The notes under the pieces are model-generated. The model was given only the letters and a program-made list of their open reading frames with translations. It was not told the DNA's origin and ran no database searches. The translations under genes were made by a program, and so were the position numbers. Positions 34,331 to 41,308 of a DNA stretch of 64,000 nt are shown here, piece after piece. Where the stretch lies: positions 249,313 to 313,312 of the forward strand of contig NZ_LMSC01000005.1 of NCBI RefSeq assembly GCF_001428025.1, written 5' to 3'. Numbering within the stretch: the first letter of the stretch is position 1; each line of letters starts with the position of its first letter. The stretch is from Phycicoccus sp. Soil748. Lineage in GTDB: Bacteria; Actinomycetota; Actinomycetes; Actinomycetales; Dermatophilaceae.

Positions 34331-36468
34331 TGGCGCAGCTGACCGCCCCCACGGTCGAGCGCCAGGAGGACCCGGCCGCTCCGCCGCCCCTGGACCGCTC
34401 GCGGTTCCGCCCCGACATCGAGGGTCTTCGGGCCATCGCCGTCGGCAGCGTCCTGCTCTGGCACGCCGGGGTCCCCGGCATCCCGGGCGGGTTCGTCGGC
34501 GTCGACGTCTTCTTCGTCATCTCCGGCTACCTCATGACCAACCTGCTCGTGCGCGAGCTCGAGCAGCGAGGCCACATCTCGTTCCGCGGCTTCTACGCGA
34601 GGCGCGCCAAGCGGCTCCTGCCCGCCGCGTCGTTCGCCCTCGTCTGGGTCGCGATCCTCACGGTGCTGCTGCTGCCGAAGATCCGGTGGGCCGAGGTCGG
34701 AAAGGACGTCGTCGCCAGCGGCCTCTACGGCATCAACTGGCGGCTGGCCAACGGCTCGGTCGACTACCTCGCCGCGCACGCCGCTCCGAGCCCGGTCCAG
34801 CACTTCTGGTCGCTGGCGGTGGAGGAGCAGTTCTACTTCATCTGGCCGCTGGTGCTGGCGGTCATCGGCGTGCTGGCGCGTCGGCGGGCCTCCAAGCGGG
34901 GTCCGGTCGTCATCGGCCTGTGCCTCATCGCCATCCCGTCGTTCCTGTGGTCGGTCTACTACACCGCTGCGGCACCGGAGAAGGCCTACTTCGTCACGAC
35001 GACGCGGCTGTGGGAGCTGGCGGTCGGCGGCCTCGTCGCCGTGCTCGCACCCACCCTGCTGCGGGTGCTGCGGCCGGTCGTCGCTGCCGCGGTTGGGTGG
35101 CTTGGACTGGTGGCGGTGGTCGTCACCATCCTCGTGCTCCAGTCGAGCGTGCCGTTCCCCGGCGCCATCGCTGCCGTCCCGATCCTCGGCACCGCAGCCG
35201 TCATCGCCGTGGGCCCCTCGGCGGGACGGCACGGCCCGGTCGCGGCGCTGCGCGCACCGGTCATGCAGTTCCTCGGCAAGCTGTCGTACTCCCTCTACCT
35301 GTGGCACTGGCCCCTGCTCGTGGTGGCGGCCGCGGTGCTGCTCGACAAGCCGGGGTCCCTCGACCCCTGGCGCGGCCTGCTCGTCGTGGTGCTGTCGGTC
35401 ATCCCGGCGTGGATCTCGTTCAAGCTGGTCGAGGAGCCGGTGCGCCGTCGTCGTCCGTCGCCGACGTCGCCGCACACCTGGCCGCTGCGCCTGGGCCTGG
35501 TCTGCACGATCGTGTCGGTCGTGGCCGGGGTGGGTGTCTACACCGCCTCGTCGGTGGTCAACCGCCCGCTGAAGATGGTCGCGGGGCAGAAGTACGGCGC
35601 GCAGGTGCTGCCCGACCAGCCGCGCGACTCGGCGCAGGGGCAGCCGGTCGACGACCCGGGTCGTTTCCTGCCCGGCATCACCGCGGTCCGCAACGACATC
35701 CCGAGCGTCTACGCCGACGGCTGCCACGTGAAGGACAACGACTCCCCGGTCGCCAAGGGCTGCACCTACGGCAACCGCAACGGCAGCTTCACGGTCGCGG
35801 TGGTGGGCGACTCGCACGCCGCCCAGTGGGTGCCGACGTTCCAGGCCCTGGCGAAGACCAAGGGCTGGAAGGTCCTCGCCTACACCAAGTCGGGCTGCCC
35901 GCTGGCCGACGAGACGGTGCCGCTCGGCAAGGACGAGCGCCCCTACACCGGCTGCGACGGCTGGAACAAGGACGTCACCTCCAAGCTCCTCGCGGCCAAG
36001 CCGGACGTCGTGGTCACCTCCGCCACGGAGTACCCCGTCATGGACGGCACCAAGGTCCTCGGCAAGCAGGTCAGTGACACCCGCATGGTCCAGGGGCTGC
36101 GCCGCAGCTGGGGCAGGCTCACGACGGCCGGCATCCGCGTGCTCGCCGTCGCCGACACCCCCCGTCCCGGGTTCGACATGGCCGACTGCGTGTCGTCCCA
36201 CGAGGGCGCCCTCACCGCGTGCGCGCTGCCCCGGACCAAGGCTTTCAAGCTGGCGGGCTCCACGATCACCAAGGCCGCGGCCGGACAGAAGGACGTCCGG
36301 CTCGTGAACCTCGGCGACTTCATCTGCCCCGACACCCGGTGCGCGCCGGTGATCGGCAAGGTGCTGGTCTACCGCGACACCGACCACCTCACGGCCACCT
36401 ATGCCCGCACCCTCGCCGACCGCATGTACGCCGCGATGGGCCCCTTCGCCCAGCCGGCGGCCCGGTAG
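34330..36468 (+). CDS. acyltransferase 3 with C-terminal SGNH domain (OafA/YrhL-like)
   Basis: The 712-residue protein has an acyltransferase-3 membrane domain: RFRPDIEGLRAIAV, GFVGVDVFFVISGYLM, SLAVEEQFYFIWPLVL, KLSYSLYLWHWPLLV. An extracellular SGNH hydrolase-like domain follows, with VVGDSHAAQW (block I, about residue 493) and YRDTDHLTATYAR (block V Asp-His, about residue 683). Together they O-acetylate surface polysaccharide or peptidoglycan. All catalytic motifs are present. Located in the Wbp/flippase cluster, it probably modifies the same glycan. Alternative start codons are unlikely, since PDIEGLRA begins about residue 31. Confidence 0.92.
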   Translation: MAQLTAPTVERQEDPAAPPPLDRSRFRPDIEGLRAIAVGSVLLWHAGVPGIPGGFVGVDVFFVISGYLMTNLLVRELEQRGHISFRGFYARRAKRLLPAASFALVWVAILTVLLLPKIRWAEVGKDVVASGLYGINWRLANGSVDYLAAHAAPSPVQHFWSLAVEEQFYFIWPLVLAVIGVLARRRASKRGPVVIGLCLIAIPSFLWSVYYTAAAPEKAYFVTTTRLWELAVGGLVAVLAPTLLRVLRPVVAAAVGWLGLVAVVVTILVLQSSVPFPGAIAAVPILGTAAVIAVGPSAGRHGPVAALRAPVMQFLGKLSYSLYLWHWPLLVVAAAVLLDKPGSLDPWRGLLVVVLSVIPAWISFKLVEEPVRRRRPSPTSPHTWPLRLGLVCTIVSVVAGVGVYTASSVVNRPLKMVAGQKYGAQVLPDQPRDSAQGQPVDDPGRFLPGITAVRNDIPSVYADGCHVKDNDSPVAKGCTYGNRNGSFTVAVVGDSHAAQWVPTFQALAKTKGWKVLAYTKSGCPLADETVPLGKDERPYTGCDGWNKDVTSKLLAAKPDVVVTSATEYPVMDGTKVLGKQVSDTRMVQGLRRSWGRLTTAGIRVLAVADTPRPGFDMADCVSSHEGALTACALPRTKAFKLAGSTITKAAAGQKDVRLVNLGDFICPDTRCAPVIGKVLVYRDTDHLTATYARTLADRMYAAMGPFAQPAAR

Positions 36469-36496
36469 CGCGGGGAACGGCTCCGCGCGTCCTCGG

Positions 36497-36502
36497 TAGG
36501 GT
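36497..36502 (+). promoter_or_regulatory. -10 element, leaderless promoter of glycosyltransferase gene
   Basis: TAGGGT ends 7 bp before the GTG at 36510 and supports that start. Confidence 0.6.
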
Positions 36503-36509
36503 GACGGCC

Positions 36510-37676
36510 GTGCCCAAGCCGACCGTCTGCATCGCCACCCGCCTGTTCACCCCGGAGGTCGGCGCCGCAGCCTTCCGCCAGCGGGTGCTGGCCGACTCCT
36601 TCCATGCCCTCGGCGCCCGCGTCGACGTGCTCACGACGGTGCCGCCGACCGGAGACATCGACGACGGCGACCTGCACGTCTCCCGGTGGCCCGCCTTGCG
36701 CGACGAGAACGGCAACATCCGCGGCTACGTCCAGTACCTCAGCTACGACCTGCCGCTGGCGCTGCGCCTGCTGTTCCGCCGGCGTCCCGCTCTCGTCGTC
36801 GCGGAGCCGCCTCCCACCACCGGCTTGGTGGTGCGGATGGCCGGCATGCTGCGCCGCACGCCGTACGCGTACTACGCCGCCGACGTCTGGTCGGACGGCG
36901 CCGCGAGCGTCGCCGCACCCAAGGTGCTCGTGTCCCTGCTGCGGCGGATGGAGTCGTGGGTCCTTCGCGGCGCGGTCCTCACCCTGGCCGTCTCCGAGGG
37001 CGTCGCGGAGCGGGTCGCGCTGCTCGGCGTGCCCGAGGACCGGATCCTCGTGGTGGGCAACGGCGTGGACACCGACGTCTTCACCACCGAGGGTGAGCGG
37101 GAGGACCTCGGGGACCCCTACTTCGCCTACACCGGGACGATGTCCGAGTGGCAGGGCGCCGACGTCTTCGTCCGCGCGCTGAAGACCGTTCGCGAGACCC
37201 ACCCGACCACGCGGTTCGTCGTGCTCGGCCAGGGCAGTGAGCTGCCCGCCCTCAAGAGGCTCGCCGAGGAGCTCGTGCCCGGCGCGGTCGACTTCCGGGG
37301 CGTCGTCCCCCCGGCGGAGTCGGCGAAGGTGCTGCGTGGCGCGGTGGGCGCGCTGGTCTCTATCAAGCCCGGCCTCGGCTACGACTTCGCCAAGCCCACC
37401 AAGATCTACGCCGCCACCGGCTGCGGCACCCCGGTGGTCTTCGCCGGCGAGGGTGCCGGCCGCGCGCTGGTGACCGACGAGGAGCTCGGTTGGGCACCCG
37501 GCTACGAGGACGAGGCCGTGGCGCAGGCGTTGACTGCGGCCCTCGATGCCGCCGCGGCGGGACAGGTCGACCGTGACCGCCTCGCGGGCTGGACCCGCGA
37601 GCACGCGTCGCTGTCGGCGGCGGCACGCCACGCGGCCGAGGCCACCCTGGCGGCGGCAGGCGTCAGCCCGCGCTGA
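36510..37676 (+). CDS. GT4-family glycosyltransferase (WbuB-like)
   Basis: The 388-residue enzyme is a GT-B fold glycosyltransferase. It has the N-terminal acceptor domain start VCIATRLFTPEVGAAAFRQR, AYYAADVW near residue 122, VGNGVDTDVF, then the donor domain with FAYTGTMSEWQGADVFVRAL and ATGCGTPVVFAGEGAGRAL. It resembles WbuB/GTs that transfer amino sugars such as L-FucNAc. Here the donor may be the diacetamido uronic acid made by the neighbours (inference). It converges on the epimerase gene. Confidence 0.85.
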   Translation: MPKPTVCIATRLFTPEVGAAAFRQRVLADSFHALGARVDVLTTVPPTGDIDDGDLHVSRWPALRDENGNIRGYVQYLSYDLPLALRLLFRRRPALVVAEPPPTTGLVVRMAGMLRRTPYAYYAADVWSDGAASVAAPKVLVSLLRRMESWVLRGAVLTLAVSEGVAERVALLGVPEDRILVVGNGVDTDVFTTEGEREDLGDPYFAYTGTMSEWQGADVFVRALKTVRETHPTTRFVVLGQGSELPALKRLAEELVPGAVDFRGVVPPAESAKVLRGAVGALVSIKPGLGYDFAKPTKIYAATGCGTPVVFAGEGAGRALVTDEELGWAPGYEDEAVAQALTAALDAAAAGQVDRDRLAGWTREHASLSAAARHAAEATLAAAGVSPR

Positions 37677-37703
37677 ACCGGCGCCTCACCGGTGGGAGCA
37701 GCC

Positions 37704-38771
37704 TCAGCGGCGTGAGCCGGCGGCGATGGCCTCCACCGCGCGGGCGGCGGCGTGCCCGTCGCCGTACGGTGCGGACTCGGTGGGCTGGGGAGCAGGCCGG
37801 GTGACCGCGTCGGCCAGGGTGGAGACATCGGCAGCGAGGACGTTCCAGCCCAGGTCGACCGTCTCGGTCCACTCGGTCTCGGTGCGCACCGTGGTGCACG
37901 GCACGCGCAGGAGGAAGGCCTCCTTCTGCAGGCCACCGGAGTCGGTGATGACGCCGGCGCTCGACATCGCCGCGCGCACGAGCGCGGGGTAGGGGAGCGG
38001 GTCGGCGACCTCGACCGCACCCTGCGCCAGGTCGAGGCCCTGCTCGGCGGCGCGGGCCCGCAGCCGGGGGTGGGCGAGGAGCAGCACGGGGGCGTCGACC
38101 TCGGCCAGGGCCTTGACGATGCCAGCGAGGCGGTCGGGGTCGTCGGTGTTCTCGGCCCGGTGGAGCGTCGCGACGTAGTAGCGCCCTGCCGGGTCGATGG
38201 TCGACGGCAGGTCGGGCTCGCGCTCGGCCACGGTGTCGCGGACCTTGAGCAGCACGTCGGTCATGACGTCGCCGACGAGCACGCTGCTCTCGGAGAGGCC
38301 CTCGTGCGCCAGGTGGGCCATGGCGACCTCGGTGGGTGCGAGGCACAGGTCGGCGGCGTGGTCGGTGAGCACGCGGTTGTGCTCCTCGGGCATGCGGCGG
38401 TTGAACGAGCGCAGGCCGGCCTCGAGGTGGGCCAGCGGGATGCCCATCTTCACCGCGGACAGGGCGCCGGCGACGGTGGAGTTGGTGTCGCCGTAGACGA
38501 GCACCCAGTCGGGGCGGTGGGTCTCGAGGACCTCGTCCATCCCGGCGAGCATCGCCCCGGTCTGGCGGCCGTGCGTCGCCGATCCGACGGCGAGGTGCAC
38601 GTCAGGGGCGGGGATGCCCAGGTCGCGGAAGAAGACGTCCGACATGTTGATGTCGTAGTGCTGCCCGGTGTGGACGATCACGTGCTCGTCACCGCGGGCG
38701 GTGAGCTGCTCGGCGATCGGGGCGAGCTTGACGAACTGGGGGCGGGCACCGACGACACTGAGGATCTTCAC
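37704..38771 (-). CDS. non-hydrolysing UDP-sugar 2-epimerase (WbpI/WecB-like)
   Basis: The 355-residue enzyme has ILSVVGARPQFVKLAPI at the start, HTGQHYD, VYGDTNSTVAGAL, the active-site segment LEAGLRSFNRRMPEEHNRVL and ITDSGGLQKEAF. The RSFNRRMPEE stretch is more like WbpI, which epimerises UDP-2,3-diacetamido-glucuronic acid to the mannuronic form, than like E. coli WecB. It supplies the missing last step for the wbp-like operon, though it is on the opposite strand 6 kb away. The GTG at 38771 is chosen because it starts at the conserved N-terminus and lies 8 bp after TAGGGT. Confidence 0.88.
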   Translation of the reverse strand: MKILSVVGARPQFVKLAPIAEQLTARGDEHVIVHTGQHYDINMSDVFFRDLGIPAPDVHLAVGSATHGRQTGAMLAGMDEVLETHRPDWVLVYGDTNSTVAGALSAVKMGIPLAHLEAGLRSFNRRMPEEHNRVLTDHAADLCLAPTEVAMAHLAHEGLSESSVLVGDVMTDVLLKVRDTVAEREPDLPSTIDPAGRYYVATLHRAENTDDPDRLAGIVKALAEVDAPVLLLAHPRLRARAAEQGLDLAQGAVEVADPLPYPALVRAAMSSAGVITDSGGLQKEAFLLRVPCTTVRTETEWTETVDLGWNVLAADVSTLADAVTRPAPQPTESAPYGDGHAAARAVEAIAAGSRR

Positions 38772-38779
38772 GAGTAGGC

Positions 38780-38785
38780 ACCCTA
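38780..38785 (-). promoter_or_regulatory. -10 element of 2-epimerase gene
   Basis: TAGGGT on the minus strand, 8 bp before the GTG at 38771. Confidence 0.5.
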
Positions 38786-38824
38786 CTGGCCGCCGGGGCC
38801 CCTGCAGGGACGCACACCGCACCC

Positions 38825-38830
38825 TAGGGT
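38825..38830 (+). promoter_or_regulatory. -10 element of the F420-type oxidoreductase gene
   Basis: TAGGGT sits inside the palindrome ACCCTAGGGT, 39 bp before the ATG. Here a leader exists, with AGGAG at 38860-38864 as ribosome site. Confidence 0.45.
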
Positions 38831-38869
38831 TGGGGAGACCTCACCCCCCGGCTCGTCGCAGGAGTACGC

Positions 38870-39928
38870 ATGAAGTTCGGACTGTTCGTCCCCCAGGGCT
38901 GGCGCATGGACCTCGTCGGCATCGACCCCGCCCAGCACTGGGGCGTCATGGCCGGGCTCGCCCGCCGCGCCGACGCCAACGAGGACTGGACCTCCATCTG
39001 GGTCTACGACCACTTCCACACGGTGCCCGAGCCCAGCGAGGAGGCCACGCACGAGGCCTGGACCCTCATGGCGGCCTTCGCGGCGGTCACCGGGCGCGTC
39101 CGGCTCGGCCAGATGTGCACGTGCATGAGCTACCGCGAGCCGACCTACCTCGCCAAGGTGGCCGCGACGGTCGACGCCATCTCCGAGGGGCGCGTCGAGA
39201 TGGGCATCGGTGCCGGCTGGTACGAGCACGAGTGGCGGGCCTACGGCTACGGCTTCCCGCGGGCGGGGGAGCGCATCAAGCGCCTCGAGGAGGGCGTGGA
39301 GATCTTCCGCCAGATGTGGACGACGGGGTCGGCCACGCTCGACGGCGAGCACTACCAGGTCGACGGTGCGCTGTGCCGGCCCCAGCCGCTGCAGGGCACC
39401 ACAGTGCCGGGCTCCAGGACCAACGGCATCCCCATGTGGATCGCCGGCGGCGGGGAGAAGAAGACGCTGCGGATCGCGGCGCAGTACGCCGACTACACCA
39501 ACTTCGACGGGTCGCCGGAGGGGTTCGTCCACAAGAGCGAGATCCTCAAGGGCCACTGCGACGACCTCGGGCGCGACTTCGGCGAGATCGTGCGCAGCGC
39601 CAACTACAACGTCGTCATCGGCCGGGACGAGCGCGAGGTGCAGAACCGCCTGGAGTGGATCCGCGAGCAGTACCTGCGCGCCGGCCTCACCCCCGAGAAG
39701 GCCGACGACCAGGTCAAGGCGGCTGCGAGCGGACCGGCTGTCGGCACCCCGGAGCAGATCGTCGAGACGTTCCGCGCCATGCAGGACAAGGGCATGACCT
39801 ACGCCATCACCTACTTCGCCGAAGCGGCCTACGACACCTCGGGCATCGCGCTCTTCGAGAGCGAGGTGCTGCCCGAGCTCGTCGACCGCGAGGAGCACGG
39901 CCACCTCTGGCACCTCGGACGCCGCTGA
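38870..39928 (+). CDS. LLM-class F420-dependent oxidoreductase
   Basis: The 352-residue TIM-barrel protein has the bacterial luciferase-like fold: MKFGLFVPQGWRMDL, WVYDHFH, RVRLGQMCTCMSYREPTYLAK, RVEMGIGAGWYEHEW and PMWIAGGGEKKTLRIAAQYAD. In actinobacteria these usually use coenzyme F420, but an FMN-dependent role cannot be excluded. The substrate is unknown. AGGAG lies 5 bp before the ATG. It is a single gene, ended by a hairpin at 39940. Confidence 0.88.
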   Translation: MKFGLFVPQGWRMDLVGIDPAQHWGVMAGLARRADANEDWTSIWVYDHFHTVPEPSEEATHEAWTLMAAFAAVTGRVRLGQMCTCMSYREPTYLAKVAATVDAISEGRVEMGIGAGWYEHEWRAYGYGFPRAGERIKRLEEGVEIFRQMWTTGSATLDGEHYQVDGALCRPQPLQGTTVPGSRTNGIPMWIAGGGEKKTLRIAAQYADYTNFDGSPEGFVHKSEILKGHCDDLGRDFGEIVRSANYNVVIGRDEREVQNRLEWIREQYLRAGLTPEKADDQVKAAASGPAVGTPEQIVETFRAMQDKGMTYAITYFAEAAYDTSGIALFESEVLPELVDREEHGHLWHLGRR

Positions 39929-39939
39929 CGAGGGTCGCC

Positions 39940-39969
39940 GCTGTCCCGGCCCGGCCGCGCCGGGACAGC
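39940..39969 (+). terminator. GC-rich terminator-like hairpin
   Basis: GCTGTCCCGGC (39940-39950) pairs perfectly with GCCGGGACAGC (39959-39969) around an 8-nt loop, 12 bp after the oxidoreductase stop. No T tract. Confidence 0.6.
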
Positions 39970-40028
39970 ACGGTGGGCGCGTGGCCGGGACCACACCGGG
40001 AGGCGGCGCCGAGCGGCATACCAGCGGG

Positions 40029-40034
40029 TAACCT
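40029..40034 (+). promoter_or_regulatory. -10 element, leaderless promoter of acyl-CoA dehydrogenase
   Basis: TAACCT, 6 bp before the GTG at 40041. Confidence 0.5.
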
Positions 40035-40040
40035 GATCCT

Positions 40041-41207
40041 GTGAGCACTGGGACCCCCGACTTCGACCTCTTCCGGATCTCCGAGGACCACGAGGCGCTG
40101 CGTGAGGCGGTGCGCGCGGTCGCGGAGGACAAGATCGCGCCGTACGCGGCCGCCGTGGACGAGGAGGCCCGCTACCCGCAGGAGGCGCACGACGCCCTCG
40201 TGGCGTCCGACTTCTTCGCCCCGCACATCGCCGAGGAGTACGGCGGCGTCGGCGCGGACGCGCTCGCGACGTGCATCGTCATCGAGGAGGTGGCCCGCGT
40301 CGACGCGTCGGCCTCCCTGATCCCCGCGGTCAACAAGCTCGGCACCATGCCGCTGATCCTCGCGGCGAGCGAGGACGTGAAGAAGCGCTACCTCACACCC
40401 GTCGCGGCGGGGGAGTCGACGTTCTCCTACGGGCTGTCCGAGCGGGAGGCCGGTTCCGACACCGCCGCCATGCGGACCCGCGCGCGGCGCGACGGCGACG
40501 ACTGGGTGCTGAACGGACAGAAGTCCTGGATCACCAACGCCGGCGTCTCCGACTACTACACGGTGCTCGCCGTGACCGACCCGGAGGGCCGCCGCGGCGC
40601 CAACGTCAGCGCCTTCGTCGTCGAGAAGTCCGACGCCGGCTTCACGTTCGGCGAGAAGGAGCGCAAGCTCGGCATCAAGGGCAGCCCCACCCGCGAGCTG
40701 CACTTCGACAACGTGCGCATCCCCGGCGACCGCATCGTCGGTGCCGAGGGCGAGGGACTCAAGATCGCCCTGCGCACCCTCGACCACACCCGCGTCACCA
40801 TCGGCGCCCAGGCCGTCGGCATCGCCCAGGGCGCGCTCGACCACGCGGTCGCGTACGTCAAGGAGCGCAAGCAGTTCGGCAAGCACATCGCCGAGTTCCA
40901 GGGCATCCAGTTCATGCTCGCCGACATGGCCATGACCGTCGAGGCCGCCCGGCAGATGGTGTACGTCGCGGCCGCCAAGTCCGAGCGCGGCGACAAGGAC
41001 CTGCCGTTCTTCGGCGCCGCCGCCAAGTGCTACGCCTCGGACGTCGCCATGCAGGTGACCACCGACGCCGTGCAGCTGCTCGGCGGCGCGGGCTACGTCC
41101 GCGACTTCCCGCTCGAGCGGATGATGCGCGACGCCAAGATCACCCAGATCTACGAGGGCACCAACCAGGTCCAGCGCGTCGTGATGGCCCGCCAGCTGCT
41201 CGGATAG
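40041..41207 (+). CDS. acyl-CoA dehydrogenase (short/branched-chain type)
   Basis: The 388-residue flavoenzyme has YGLSEREAGSDTAAMRTRA, LNGQKSWITNAGVSDYY and the C-terminal ITQIYEGTNQVQRVVMARQLL, with the catalytic Glu in YEGT as in short-chain acyl-CoA dehydrogenases. It differs from the enzyme at 9.8 kb (GEGTSEVQ), so the two are paralogues of different substrate groups. It is a single gene. The GTG start is set by the -10 spacing. The substrate is not determinable. Confidence 0.93.
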   Translation: MSTGTPDFDLFRISEDHEALREAVRAVAEDKIAPYAAAVDEEARYPQEAHDALVASDFFAPHIAEEYGGVGADALATCIVIEEVARVDASASLIPAVNKLGTMPLILAASEDVKKRYLTPVAAGESTFSYGLSEREAGSDTAAMRTRARRDGDDWVLNGQKSWITNAGVSDYYTVLAVTDPEGRRGANVSAFVVEKSDAGFTFGEKERKLGIKGSPTRELHFDNVRIPGDRIVGAEGEGLKIALRTLDHTRVTIGAQAVGIAQGALDHAVAYVKERKQFGKHIAEFQGIQFMLADMAMTVEAARQMVYVAAAKSERGDKDLPFFGAAAKCYASDVAMQVTTDAVQLLGGAGYVRDFPLERMMRDAKITQIYEGTNQVQRVVMARQLLG

Positions 41208-41265
41208 GCAGCGAAACCGGCGCCCTGCACGCAGAGACCACTGACCGGGTTCAGCCGGGCGGCTG

Positions 41266-41302
41266 CGGGTCGTACCGGGGCGGCACGACCCGGCGGTACT
41301 GT
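41266..41302 (+). promoter_or_regulatory. promoter with 8-bp inverted repeat before the LuxR-type regulator
   Basis: CGGGTCGT (41266-41273) and ACGACCCG (41285-41292) form an inverted repeat directly before the -10 hexamer TACTGT (41297-41302), itself 6 bp before the GTG at 41309. The position suits autoregulation by a dimeric HTH protein. Confidence 0.55.
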
Positions 41303-41308
41303 CGACGG

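Noticed and set aside
36468..36500. Terminator after the acyltransferase gene
   Set aside because: GCGCGG/CCGCGC gives only a 6-bp stem with no T tract, too weak to call in such GC-rich DNA.
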